Assembly (NCBI GenBank): GCA_025358355.1
Contig: JANYJX010000028.1
Span: forward strand, 1-64,000
Origin: Actinomycetes bacterium
GTDB taxonomy: Bacteria; Actinomycetota; Thermoleophilia; Gaiellales; Gaiellaceae
DNA length: 64,000 nt
Direction: 5' to 3'
Of this stretch, positions 9,974 to 17,958 are shown in pieces; the first letter of the stretch is position 1; each line of letters opens with the position of its first letter. A model generated the notes under the pieces. It was not told the DNA's origin. It ran no database searches and worked only from the letters and a program-made list of their open reading frames with translations. The translations under genes and the position numbers were made by a program.

Positions 9974-9991
9974 GGGTAGCTTCGGCAGCTC

Positions 9992-10465
9992 TCAGTCTTT
10001 CGGGTCGAGTCGCCTACCGTTGCGGAGCGGCGTTGCGAAGAGCTTCGGCAGCGGGTAGATCCGCGCGGCGACAGAGTGGCCGGGAGACGAGACGGTGATT
10101 CGCGCGACGCACGGGGGGAGGAGGCCGATGATGCGAGATGGCGGTCTGGCCGTGAGGGAGTTTCCGAAGAAGAACAAGCTGAACGTCCGCGGAGTGGTGA
10201 TCTGGCAGCCGTTCGCGCCCCTGCCGGGCTCGCCGTACGCGATGCACAAATGGCCGTGGCTCTGTTGCGCGACAAGCGCCCAGTCTCAGCCGGACGCGAT
10301 CTTCAGGCTGCGATCAGGGCCTGGGCGGAACAGGACAGTGGCGCCGGCTGCGATCCCGGCACTGACGACAACGAGAGCGGCGACGGTGACCCGCGCGACA
10401 AACCTTCGCCGCCGGCGCGAGGGTCGCAGCGCGGCCGCGCGGGAAACGACATTGTCCAGTCGGCC
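9992..10465 (-). pseudogene. Membrane-anchored partner of an ECF sigma factor, broken
   Basis: On the minus strand one frame reads LDNVVSRAAALRPSRRRRRF, a single hydrophobic helix VTVAALVVVSAGIAAGATVLF, then LKIASG and TGA at 10286-10288. The same frame resumes as DWALVAQQSHGHLCIAYGEP and continues to PLPKLFATPLRNGRRLDPKD. The in-frame TGA and a missing start imply a once-complete protein with a basic cytosolic N terminus, one membrane helix and an outside domain. Position right after a sigma factor suggests an anti-sigma-like or co-regulated protein; that is inference, and no named anti-sigma fold is visible. Confidence 0.5.
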
Positions 10466-10895
10466 GCGACACCGTTCCGACCATGACGCCCAGCACGAGC
10501 GCGATGCTGTGGTAGTCGAAATCGGCTGCGTCGAAATCGGCTGCGTAGAGTAGAAAGACCGCGAGTCGTTGGCGTTCGGGCGGCAACGCAAGCCATTCAG
10601 CGAACTCTCCCGTCGAGCCGTTCTCGGGCGGCGCCGGCTCAACGTGCAGCCCTTCACGTGTATCCGGCCGCGGGTCGTGCGCCGCGTTGACGACGATCCG
10701 CCAGACCCAAGCGTCGAACAGCGGGTCACCGCGGAATGTGCCCAACGAGCGGAGCGCCCGCGCGAAACCGTCCTGCACCGCGTCGTGGGCAGAGGTGACA
10801 TCGCCGGTGATCGACGCCGCGATCCGCACGAACGAGACGAACCGCTCGCGATAGAGCGCTTCGAGCTGCCCGCTGTGGTCTGTCCCCGATTCCAT
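10465..10895 (-). pseudogene. ECF sigma factor, 3' end lost
   Basis: Start ATG at 10895, 6 bases after a leaderless -10. Region 2 of an ECF sigma factor is clear: LEALYRERFVSFVRIAASIT, DAVQDGFARALRSL, and FDAWVWRIVVNAA. Region 4 follows with LPPERQRLAVFLLYAADF and HSIALVLGVMVGTVS. Inside region 4 a 15-base unit (TCGAAATCGGCTGCG on the plus strand) is tandemly duplicated, repeating five residues of the AADFD type. After GTVS the frame runs into the out-of-frame sequence of the partner protein, so the last helix of region 4 is missing. The promoter side is intact, so a truncated protein may still be made. Confidence 0.65.
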
Positions 10896-10901
10896 GCCGA
10901 C

Positions 10902-10958
10902 ACAGTAGGACCGCATGCAGCCCGAGGTTGTTTAGAGAAGCCTGGTCCGACGTAGGCT
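10902..10958. promoter_or_regulatory. Divergent leaderless promoters: ECF sigma and DUF2007-like genes
   Basis: Minus -10 TACTGT (10902-10907) ends 6 bases before the ATG at 10895. Plus -10 TAGGCT (10953-10958) ends 7 bases before the GTG at 10966. No Shine-Dalgarno precedes either start. Confidence 0.55.
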
Positions 10959-10965
10959 GCGGCTC

Positions 10966-11205
10966 GTGGACAGCACAGTGCGCTTGACCGTCGTGCCGGA
11001 CGAAGGCGAGGCGGAGATCCTCTGTCGGATGCTTCGCGCGGAAGGAATTCGTTGCGCTCACTTCCGAACGAACGCGAGCAGTGGCGGCTCGGACGCCAGC
11101 GCGAGCTTCGGCGGCTGGCGCGAGGTCGTGGTGCTCAGAGACGACGCCGAACGCGCTCGCTCACTCCTTCCCAGCGACGAAACCGGAATTACCCGCGCTG
11201 AATGA
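10966..11205 (+). CDS. DUF2007-like small protein
   Basis: 79 residues. VRLTVVPDEGEAEILCRMLR with EGIRCAHFRT and the ending GGWREVVVLRDDAERARSLL match small DUF2007-type (predicted signal-transducing) proteins, which have a ferredoxin-like fold and are widespread in actinobacteria. No catalytic residues or membrane segments are visible. Start GTG is set by the -10 box 7 bases upstream. The frame is intact although genes on both sides are broken. Confidence 0.65.
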   Translation: MDSTVRLTVVPDEGEAEILCRMLRAEGIRCAHFRTNASSGGSDASASFGGWREVVVLRDDAERARSLLPSDETGITRAE

Positions 11206-11253
11206 GTCGGGTTTGAAGCCATCGTGAGGGCTGAGGGCGACTGGCACAACAGG

Positions 11254-11259
11254 TAGGGT
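11254..11259 (+). promoter_or_regulatory. -10 box TAGGGT upstream of rhodanese gene
   Basis: TAGGGT ends 9 bases before the ATG at 11269, slightly longer than the 6-8 bases seen elsewhere. No Shine-Dalgarno. Confidence 0.4.
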
Positions 11260-11268
11260 CGCTCCGCG

Positions 11269-12102
11269 ATGGATTCGCTCGTGACCGTGGAGTGGCTGAG
11301 TGAACACCTCGCCGACCCCGCCCTCGTCGTGCTGGACTGCAGCGTCTACGTCGGGCCGGACTTCCACGGCGTGAACGGTCGGGCCGAGTACGACGAGGGC
11401 CACATTCCCGGCGCCGGGTTCGCCGACCTGATGGGGCCGCTCTCCGATCCGAGCAGCCCGTACGCGTTCGCGATGCCGACCCCGGAGCATTTCTGTGCCG
11501 CGATGGGCCTCCTGGGTGTCGGAGACGACTCCCAGGTCGTGCTCTACGCCGGGAATATGTCGGCTTGGGCGGCGCGGGTCTGATGGATGCTGCGCTGGGT
11601 TGGCTTCGACCGAGCGGCGATCCTGGACGGTGGGCTCAGTGCCTGGATGGCCAAGGAGCTCCCGCTCTCGACCGATCCTGTCGAGCGACCGGCCAAGCAG
11701 CTGACGCCGACGCTTCGTCCCGCGCTGATCGCAGACCAGGAGGACGTGCGCGCCGCCGTCAACAGCGGCGATATCCAACTGATCGACACGATGATGGAGG
11801 AGCACTACCGCGGCGAGTGGGCGCTGTACAGCCGACCCGGTCACATACCGGGCGCGTCGAACGTCTCGGCCCTCAACCTGGTCGGCGACACGGGGCGCTA
11901 CCTTCCCGGCGCGGAGCTGGCCGCCATGCACCCAGGCGACCGCGACGCCCAGGTCATCACCTACTGCGGAGGCGGCATCGCCGCGGCGTCCAACGCCTTC
12001 GTGATGACACGGCTTGGCTTCACGAACGTCGCTGTGTACGCCGCCTCGCTCCAGGAGTGGGTCGCCGACCCCTCGAACCCGATGGTGGTCGACACGCCCT
12101 GA
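11269..12102 (+). pseudogene. Thiosulfate/3-mercaptopyruvate sulfurtransferase split by an in-frame TGA
   Basis: Two rhodanese domains in one frame. The N-terminal domain contains VVLDCSVYVG, DEGHIPGAGF and DSQVVLYAGN. A TGA at 11581-11583 replaces the first tryptophan of the usual WW pair before MLRWVGFDRAAILDGG. The C-terminal domain has RPGHIPGASN and the active-site loop ITYCGGGIAAASNAF with the catalytic cysteine. The only lesion is this stop, so the mutation may be recent or a sequencing error. The second half alone could start at ATG 11587 and still carry the cysteine. Confidence 0.8.
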
Positions 12103-12123
12103 TTGATGCGAGGTTCCCCGCCG

Positions 12124-12204
12124 TCAGCTCTCGCGGGTGTACGCGAGCTGCCAGGCGGCGTCGAACGTCGTGCCGCCGTCGGTCGACCGCTCCCAGAGCC
12201 ACAT
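12124..12204 (-). pseudogene. C-terminal remnant of an unidentified small protein
   Basis: On the minus strand 26 residues read MWLWERSTDGGTTFDAAWQL then AYTRES and TGA. The pattern of an aromatic strand, a DGG turn and a final AYTR strand resembles the end of small DUF1579-like beta proteins. No upstream part is visible, so it is probably a fragment; the family is a guess. Confidence 0.3.
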
Positions 12205-12206
12205 AA

Positions 12207-12431
12207 GCGACACTCCGCATCCTCCCTGGTCAAACCAGCATCGAGGAGTCCCACGAGGGAGACGAGCTCGTGTACATGCTCTCTGGGAGCATGAGCGTGC
12301 AGATCGATGGCGTCAGCAGCATCCTCACTCCGGGGGATGCGTTCTACGTTCCGGCTGGCGTACCGCACAGCTATGCGGCAGCGGGATCGACGATCAGTGA
12401 TGCGATTTTCGGCGTCGCCCCCACGTACTGA
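12207..12431 (+). pseudogene. Cupin domain remnant
   Basis: A frame closed upstream by TAA at 12204-12206 and lacking a credible start reads LRILPGQTSIEESHEGDELV, YMLSGSMSVQIDG, LTPGDAFYVPAGVPHSY and ends at 12431. This is a single cupin barrel with metal-ligand-like histidines and glutamates (SHEGDE and the PHSY histidine). The N-terminal strands are missing. With the neighbouring fragments, 12103-12517 holds only remnants and no intact gene. Confidence 0.6.
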
Positions 12432-12492
12432 TCAACCACGAGACGGTCAGCCCGGCGGGTTGCAGACGGGTAGCAAGAACGGGTCTGAGGCC

Positions 12493-12515
12493 CCGGAAAC
12501 CGCTTGGGAAAGCCG
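12493..12515 (-). terminator. Possible weak terminator after the 12.5-17.9 kb operon
   Basis: Just after the TAA of the last operon gene the minus strand can fold AACGGCTT against AAGCGGTT across a short loop, with one internal mismatch, followed by a short T-containing run. It is at the right place but has no strong U tract. Confidence 0.25.
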
Positions 12516-12517
12516 TT

Positions 12518-13459
12518 TTAGCGCAGATCTTTGTTCGACTCCATGTCGAACCACATGCCGAAGAGGGTGAACTGGCTGCCCGAGATCAGGAGCAGCGCGA
12601 CGAGCACGATTGTCGGCGTCGTGATCGCGTTGCCAAGGATGCGCAGCACGACCTCGACGACGCCGAGCAGCAGGCCGACGCTCGTCATCAGGATCCCCAG
12701 CGCATAAAAGAACAGGAGCGGGTGGAAGTCGCGGATCACGTACTTCTCGCGCAGTCTCCAGAAGAAGCCCTTCAGCAGCAGCCATGAGATGCGCGGCACG
12801 ACTTTCCGCAGGCGAATCCCAGACCGCTCGCCGACGCCGTAGATCGGGCGCGACGGCACGTCCCGCACACGCGCGTTGATCACGTTCAGGTGCACGAGCA
12901 TGTCGTTCGGAAAGCCGTAGCGGCGGTAGATGCGGTCGAGATCGAGCCGACGCAGCGCGTCCAGCCCAAGCGCGGTGTAGCCGGCCTGCGAGTCGGCGAC
13001 ATGCCAGTAGCCGGAGGCGATTTTCGTCAGCAGCGACAGCACCGCGTTGCCGAGATAGCGGTTACGCGGGATGATCTTCCACGCCTCGCCGGTGAACAGC
13101 CGGTTCGCCTTCGCGTAGTCGACCTCGCCCCGCGCGACGGGTTGCACGAGCGACATCAGCTCGGCCGGATCCATCTGGTTGTCGGCGGCCATCACGCACG
13201 TCACGTCCATCGCCTCGTCGCATGCACGCTCGTAGCCGGTCACGATCGCGGCGCCGACACCGCCGTTGCGCTCGTGGACGATGACCTCGGTGCGCGCGTC
13301 AGCGGCATCGCGCGCGCGCTGCGCCGTTGCATCCGGCGACGCATCGTCGACGACGTAGATCCGGTCGACGAAGTCGGGGATCCCTGCGAGCGTCTCGGCG
13401 ACGAGATGCTCCTCGTTGTACGCGGGCACGACGACCGCAACCCGCTTGCCTTCGACCAT
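12518..13459 (-). CDS. GT2 glycosyltransferase with C-terminal membrane anchor (DPM1/DPG-synthase-like)
   Basis: 313 residues. The GT-A domain shows VPAYNEEHLVAETL, IYVVDDASPD and AADNQMDP, typical of polyprenyl-phosphate hexose synthases. Two C-terminal hydrophobic helices (around residues 245-272 and 285-305) anchor it in the membrane. The family moves a sugar from a nucleotide donor to polyprenyl phosphate, giving a donor for GT-C enzymes, of which this window has many. It is the last gene of the operon starting at 17946, 9 bases after the Wzz-like gene. The exact sugar is unknown. Confidence 0.82.
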   Translation of the reverse strand: MVEGKRVAVVVPAYNEEHLVAETLAGIPDFVDRIYVVDDASPDATAQRARDAADARTEVIVHERNGGVGAAIVTGYERACDEAMDVTCVMAADNQMDPAELMSLVQPVARGEVDYAKANRLFTGEAWKIIPRNRYLGNAVLSLLTKIASGYWHVADSQAGYTALGLDALRRLDLDRIYRRYGFPNDMLVHLNVINARVRDVPSRPIYGVGERSGIRLRKVVPRISWLLLKGFFWRLREKYVIRDFHPLLFFYALGILMTSVGLLLGVVEVVLRILGNAITTPTIVLVALLLISGSQFTLFGMWFDMESNKDLR

Positions 13460-13468
13460 TGGGCCTTG

Positions 13469-14365
13469 TTAGGCGGAGGCGGGCCGGTTCCTGCGCGCCG
13501 CGAGCGGATCGCCGAGGTACGCGGCGATCGCACCGAGCAGAAGGCCGATCAACGCGCCGATCGCCGCGGCGTTGCGGCGGCTCGTCGCGGTGACCCGCGA
13601 TGCCGCGGCCGGCTGCACGATCTTGCTCCGCTCGACGTTCGTCGCGAGAGAGAGCAACTGCTGGTTTTGGTAAAGCTCTTGCTGGACGGTGCCCCGACGC
13701 TGCTCCAGGAAGCCGATCGAGTTGTTCAGCGTGCCGACGATGATCAACTTGTCGGTGGGCGAGACCGCCTTGTTCTTGATCAGATCCTGCAGCTGTTGGT
13801 TGTACGCCGCGACCCGCGAGTTGATCCCGGCAAGCTCGGCCTTGCTGGAGGCGATCTGGTTGTCGAGCAGCTTGATCTTCTGGTCGACGTACGTCGAGAC
13901 TTGCGCGATCACCGACGCGGCGAGGGCATCCGCGGCGCGCTCGGCCTTCAGCCTGGCGACGCCTTCGACCGTGATGTCGACGAGCGGCGACGTGGCCTTC
14001 GACTGCGTCGCACTCACAACCGCGGCCGACGCGACATGGCCGCGCAGCTGATTGAGCCGCAGGCCGCTGGCCGCCGCCGCACGCCTGAGCGCGAACTCGG
14101 AGTGGACTATCTCGCTGACCGTGCGCGGGTTCGTCGCGAGGCTCTGGATCTGGCCGCCGCCGGACGTTGTGAACGGCTGGCCGAGGTAGAGCAACGTCGT
14201 CGCGCGCCAGGTTTGACCGCCGCCGGCAGCGAGCAGAACGCCGATCACAGCGCCAATGACGAGGCCCGCGAGAAGCAGCCACCAGCGGGCTGCGAGTCGT
14301 GCCTTCAGCGCGCGGAGATCGACCTCACGCTCGGCATCGCCATCGTTCACGGTGCGGTCAGTCAC
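13469..14365 (-). CDS. Wzz/YveK-like polysaccharide chain-length protein
   Basis: 298 residues. A cytosolic N terminus precedes a helix at about 28-47 (WWLLLAGLVIGAVIGVLLAA); a long alpha-helical external region has coiled-coil character (IKLLDNQIASSKAELAGINS); a second helix lies at about 266-287, then a short basic tail. This is the two-helix topology of chain-length regulators. No kinase domain is attached and no tyrosine cluster is seen. GTG start overlaps the SDR stop (GTGA, 14362-14365). It probably sets the length of the glycan made by this locus. Confidence 0.8.
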   Translation of the reverse strand: MTDRTVNDGDAEREVDLRALKARLAARWWLLLAGLVIGAVIGVLLAAGGGQTWRATTLLYLGQPFTTSGGGQIQSLATNPRTVSEIVHSEFALRRAAAASGLRLNQLRGHVASAAVVSATQSKATSPLVDITVEGVARLKAERAADALAASVIAQVSTYVDQKIKLLDNQIASSKAELAGINSRVAAYNQQLQDLIKNKAVSPTDKLIIVGTLNNSIGFLEQRRGTVQQELYQNQQLLSLATNVERSKIVQPAAASRVTATSRRNAAAIGALIGLLLGAIAAYLGDPLAARRNRPASA

Positions 14366-15279
14366 AGCGCCGCGACCCTAGCAATTGCCCACTCCCACTG
14401 GGCGCGCAAGCCATCCTCGAGCGAGGTCGTCGCGTGCCAGCCGAGATCGCGTTCGATCGCGGTCGTGTCGGCCTTCGTGCGGCGTATGTCACCCTGAGCA
14501 GGCGGGCCGGTGCGGAGGTCAAGCTGGCGGGCCGAGATCTCCTCGGCCAGTTCGATCGCTGCACGCATCGTCGCCTCGGCCCCGCCGGCGACGTTGTACA
14601 GCGACCCCGGTTCGGCGCCGGCCGCAGCGATCGTCGCGTCGACGACATCGGCGACGAACGTGAAGCTGCGCGATTGGCCGCCGTCGCCGAAGAGCTCGAA
14701 CGGCTCGCCGATCGCGAGCGCGCTGACAATCCGGGTGAACGCCATATCCGGGCGCTGCCGCGGCCCGTACACCGTGAAGTAGCGCAGGCCGACCGCGTCG
14801 AGGCCGAAGCTGCGGGCGTACGCCCCCGCAAGATGCTCGCAGGCGAGCTTCGTGATGCCGTACGGCGAGTTCGGGCGCGGGATCGTCGCCTCGCTCGTCG
14901 GATACGTCTCGGCGTCGCCGTACACCGACGAGGACGATGCGTAGACGACCTTCACACCGGCGCCTGCAGCCTGCTCGAACAGCCGCTGGGTCGCGAGCGT
15001 GTTACGGCGGAGATAGTCGGCGAAGATCGGCCCGAAGCTCCTGGTTCCCGGCTGGCCGGCCAGATGGAAGACGCAGTCGACGTCTGTCAGGTCGACGTCC
15101 GCGGCGGCGAGATCCAGCTCGAGCACGTCGAGATCGGCCGCGTTCTCGCGCTTCAGCGCCGGGTCGTAGTAATCGGTGAAGCAGTCAAGGCTGCGCACGT
15201 CATGCCCTTGCGCGATCAGCCGCTCGGCGAGGTGCGAGCCGATGAAGCCGGCGGCTCCCGTGACGACGTAGCGGCTCAC
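14362..15279 (-). CDS. NAD-dependent epimerase/dehydratase (UDP-sugar epimerase-like)
   Basis: 305 residues. N-terminal TGAAGFIGSHLAERL, the SSSSVYGDAE motif and catalytic YGITKLACEHL identify an extended SDR acting on nucleotide sugars, closest in feel to UDP-glucose or UDP-glucuronate 4-epimerases (RYFTVYGPRQRPDMAFTR). Start GTG 15279 overlaps the ATP-grasp stop; a longer upstream frame exists but would cover the neighbour. It sits in the operon of the initiating sugar transferase, so it may make that donor sugar. Confidence 0.85.
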   Translation of the reverse strand: MSRYVVTGAAGFIGSHLAERLIAQGHDVRSLDCFTDYYDPALKRENAADLDVLELDLAAADVDLTDVDCVFHLAGQPGTRSFGPIFADYLRRNTLATQRLFEQAAGAGVKVVYASSSSVYGDAETYPTSEATIPRPNSPYGITKLACEHLAGAYARSFGLDAVGLRYFTVYGPRQRPDMAFTRIVSALAIGEPFELFGDGGQSRSFTFVADVVDATIAAAGAEPGSLYNVAGGAEATMRAAIELAEEISARQLDLRTGPPAQGDIRRTKADTTAIERDLGWHATTSLEDGLRAQWEWAIARVAAL

Positions 15280-16241
15280 TTCAGCCTCGCGAAGGTGCCG
15301 TCCGGCTGCTCGACGAGGCAGATGTCGGAGTAGAAGCGCGTCATCACGACACCGTCGCGGAACTCGCCGACGCTTGGCTCTGGTCGCTCGCCGCGTGCGA
15401 GCGCCAGCGCCAGCTCCGGGAAACGGCTGCCGGCGGCGAGCGGCAGCGGGAAGCCGCCGCCAAAGCGTGTGTTCACGTCGGTCACCGGCAGGGTGCCATC
15501 GGGCTCGCGGAAGCATTGGATGTTGGCCGGCCCGCGAATGCCGATCGTCTCGGCGACATTGCGGCCGTGCTCGATCAGCGACCAATCCTTGAGCGAGCGG
15601 CCCTTGATCGACTCGCCGCCCTTCGAATGCAGCATCGTCCGCGGGATCGCGTTCAGACACCGGCCCTCGAAGTCGCAGAGCACGTCGATCGAGAACTCCT
15701 CGCCCTGGCACTGCTCCTGGACAAACGAATCGACCGGCGTTGCCGCCAGATGGTGCGCAAGCTCAGTCGCGTCGGCCGCGCGGTAGATGTCGCGCGAGCC
15801 GAAGCCGCGACGCGCCTTGACGAGCAGCGGGTAGCGCGCGTCGGCTGGCACGTCGGCGGGGAGCCAGCTCCGCGGGCTCGCGATTCCTCGTTCCTCGAAG
15901 AGCTCGTGGGCGAGCCACTTGTCGGTCATCGTGGCCGCGACTTCGGCGCTGGGACCGAGCACGAGTGCTGGCGTGAGCGCATCGCCCTCGCTCGCGAGCA
16001 GTGCGGTGTCGACGTCGGAGAGCGGGACGACCAGGCGAACGTCGTGCTCGCGCACGAGCGCGGCGAGCGCGGCGACATACCCCGGATCGTCACTCCGCGG
16101 CACGAGGGCGATGCGATCGGCAACGTGCAGCGCCGGCGCGAGCGGATCGACATCGGCCGCGACAGTGAGCGCGCCCGCCTCGCCGAAGGCCGCGACGATG
16201 TCGACGCGAAGCCCTGCGCAGGTGAAGAGCACAGCGGTCAT
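15276..16241 (-). CDS. ATP-grasp ligase of the glycan operon
   Basis: 321 residues. N-terminal Rossmann-like part (VLFTCAGLRVDIVAAFGEAG), central LLVKARRGFGSRDIYRA and the metal-binding end TDVNTRFGGGFPLPLAAGSR are those of CarB/ddl-type ATP-grasp enzymes that join a carboxylate to an amine via an acyl phosphate. In a sugar locus such enzymes often add amino acids or carbamoyl-type groups to sugars; the substrate is not readable. Start 16241 is the ATG overlapping the sugar-transferase stop. A second ATP-grasp gene lies at 61847. Confidence 0.8.
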   Translation of the reverse strand: MTAVLFTCAGLRVDIVAAFGEAGALTVAADVDPLAPALHVADRIALVPRSDDPGYVAALAALVREHDVRLVVPLSDVDTALLASEGDALTPALVLGPSAEVAATMTDKWLAHELFEERGIASPRSWLPADVPADARYPLLVKARRGFGSRDIYRAADATELAHHLAATPVDSFVQEQCQGEEFSIDVLCDFEGRCLNAIPRTMLHSKGGESIKGRSLKDWSLIEHGRNVAETIGIRGPANIQCFREPDGTLPVTDVNTRFGGGFPLPLAAGSRFPELALALARGERPEPSVGEFRDGVVMTRFYSDICLVEQPDGTFARLK

Positions 16242-16813
16242 CTCCAGCCTCCGGTTGCGCCTTTGTAGATGCCGCCGAAGAGCGCCCGCGGCGTACGCAG
16301 CAGGATCTTCAGGTCGAGCGTGAGCGAACGGTGCTCGACGTACCAGACGTCCAGCTCGATCCGCTCGGCCCACGGCAGCGCGGCGCGGCCGTTGACCTGC
16401 GCCCAGCCGGTGATTCCCGGGCGGATGTCGAGGCGGTGGCGCTGGTGCTCGTCGTAGCGGTCGACCTGGTAGCGCAGAGTCGGGCGCGGGCCGATCAGCG
16501 ACATCTCGCCGCGCACGACGTTCCAGAGTTGCGGCAGCTCGTCGACGGATGTTCGCCGCAGGAAGCGGCCGATGCGCGTGATCCGCGAGTCACCACGATC
16601 GACCGCGTAGCCGGCACCTTGCGACTCGGCGCCGACGATCATCGTCCGCAACTTGAGCAGCTCGAAGTCCGTGCCGTCCTTGCCGACCCGCGTCTGTCGG
16701 AAAAGAACAGGGCCACGATCGTCGAGCTTCACGGCAAGCGCGGCCAGGGCGAGCACCGGGCTGGCCGCCACAAGCCCTGCGCCGGCGACGGCGACATCCA
16801 CCGCACGCCTCAT
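16238..16813 (-). CDS. Undecaprenyl-phosphate sugar phosphotransferase (initiating transferase)
   Basis: 191 residues, the short monotopic form of the bacterial sugar transferase family. One N-terminal hydrophobic segment (VDVAVAGAGLVAASPVLALA) precedes the catalytic motifs: FRQTRVGKDG, FELLKLRTM, RRTSVDELPQLWNVVRGEMS, LIGPRP and PGITGWAQVNGR. It transfers a sugar phosphate to undecaprenyl phosphate and thus starts glycan assembly on the inner face of the membrane. Start 16813 is the ATG overlapping the upstream stop; the longer frame overlaps the neighbour and lacks membrane helices. It probably defines the first sugar of the locus. Confidence 0.93.
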   Translation of the reverse strand: MRRAVDVAVAGAGLVAASPVLALAALAVKLDDRGPVLFRQTRVGKDGTDFELLKLRTMIVGAESQGAGYAVDRGDSRITRIGRFLRRTSVDELPQLWNVVRGEMSLIGPRPTLRYQVDRYDEHQRHRLDIRPGITGWAQVNGRAALPWAERIELDVWYVEHRSLTLDLKILLRTPRALFGGIYKGATGGWR

Positions 16814-17946
16814 CGCGTCCCGTCCGCCTTCGCCCAAACGACGGGCGTGCCGCTGCGGACGTAGCGCACGAGCCCGTCGAAGGTCGCCTTCGTGACGAGG
16901 AAGTAGTAGTAGGCGATCCCCGCGCCCGGCACCTTCACGCGGTGCTTGCCGGCGAAGACGAGACCGAGCGCCGCGAGCTGGCCGGCGAAAGCGACGCGAT
17001 AGACCAAGCCACCGCGAGGAACGAGCGCAACGTTCGACGCGAACAGTGCGATGTGCAGGATCCCGCTGCCGTAGCGCAGCAGGCGGTGCGAGATGAGCTC
17101 GATCGCATAAAGCGGCTTCGTCCGCCGCAGCATCCGGCCGGAGAAGACGTGTCCCCACGACTGCGCGATCATCCGCACCTTGCGGTCGTACTCGTCCTCG
17201 GGCTCGCTCGACGCGCTCTCGATCGCGATCGCCGCGGGCTCGTACACCGCTCGCTTGCCGCGCTGCACCATCAGGTACGGGAAGCCGAGATCGTGGCCGT
17301 AGCGCGGGTCGTCCTCGACGTAGTCCTCACGCCGCACCGCGTAGACCGCGCCGTTGCCGCCGGTAATCGAGTGGACGAGCGACTCCTGCTGGCGGAGCCA
17401 CAGCTCGTAGCGCCAGTAGAGACCTTCCTTGTTGGCGCCGGTCGCGTCGCGCAGCTCGAGCCTGCCGCAGACGTAGCCGACCTCTGGATCGGCGAGCGAC
17501 GCGGTGAGCAGCTTGAGCACATCCGGCGCCCACGTTGAGTTCGCGTCCGAGAACGCGACGACGTCGCCGGTTGTCTCGCGCACCGCGCGATGCTGCGCGG
17601 CGACCTTGCCACCTCGCTCGCAGGCGATCAGGCGCACTCGTGGATCGTTCGCCGCGACTTCCTGGACGAGCTCGTCCGTTCGATCCGTGGACGCGTCCGA
17701 AGCGACGACGATCTCGAGCTTGTCGACCGGATAGTCGAGCGCGAGCAGGTTCTGAAGCCGCGCCTCGATCTGATCCTCCTCGTCCCAGGCGGCGATGATC
17801 ACGCTAACCGACGGCTCGAAGCTCGAGTCCTTCGCGACGCGGCGCGGGCGAGCGCGCGCCACAAGACCCGCAGCGACTGGGTAGCCGACGTGCGTCCAGG
17901 CGAGCGCGCCGAGCGAGCCCCAGAACAGCGTTTTCAGGACAACCAC
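16810..17946 (-). CDS. Membrane GT2 glycosyltransferase
   Basis: 378 residues. An N-terminal helix is followed by a GT-A domain with SVIIAAWDEEDQIEARLQNL, VVASDASTD and VAFSDANSTW (DxD-like), then ITGGNGAVYAVRRED and QRGKRAVYEP. The C-terminal third has several hydrophobic segments. This is the layout of processive or membrane-bound GT2 enzymes. GTG start follows the -10 TAAACT by 6 bases, which makes it the first gene of the six-gene operon down to 12518. The donor and acceptor are unknown. Confidence 0.87.
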   Translation of the reverse strand: MVVLKTLFWGSLGALAWTHVGYPVAAGLVARARPRRVAKDSSFEPSVSVIIAAWDEEDQIEARLQNLLALDYPVDKLEIVVASDASTDRTDELVQEVAANDPRVRLIACERGGKVAAQHRAVRETTGDVVAFSDANSTWAPDVLKLLTASLADPEVGYVCGRLELRDATGANKEGLYWRYELWLRQQESLVHSITGGNGAVYAVRREDYVEDDPRYGHDLGFPYLMVQRGKRAVYEPAAIAIESASSEPEDEYDRKVRMIAQSWGHVFSGRMLRRTKPLYAIELISHRLLRYGSGILHIALFASNVALVPRGGLVYRVAFAGQLAALGLVFAGKHRVKVPGAGIAYYYFLVTKATFDGLVRYVRSGTPVVWAKADGTR

Positions 17947-17952
17947 CGTTCG

Positions 17953-17958
17953 AGTTTA
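17953..17958 (-). promoter_or_regulatory. Leaderless -10 TAAACT overlapping an upstream stop codon
   Basis: TAAACT on the minus strand ends 6 bases before the GTG at 17946. Its first three bases are the TAA stop of the upstream glycosyltransferase. It probably drives the 12.5-17.9 kb operon. Confidence 0.55.

Noticed and set aside
10286-11583. Recoding of TGA as an amino acid, suggested by two genes with in-frame TGA
   Set aside because: Many intact genes here end in TGA, TAG also interrupts genes in the same region, and frameshifts and deletions accompany them; decay explains it better. No selenocysteine-type context was seen.
13460-13471. Leaderless promoter for the GT2 gene at 12518
   Set aside because: TAACAA lies 6 bases before the ATG and overlaps the upstream stop, but lacks the final T of TANNNT; the gene is more simply read as part of the operon.
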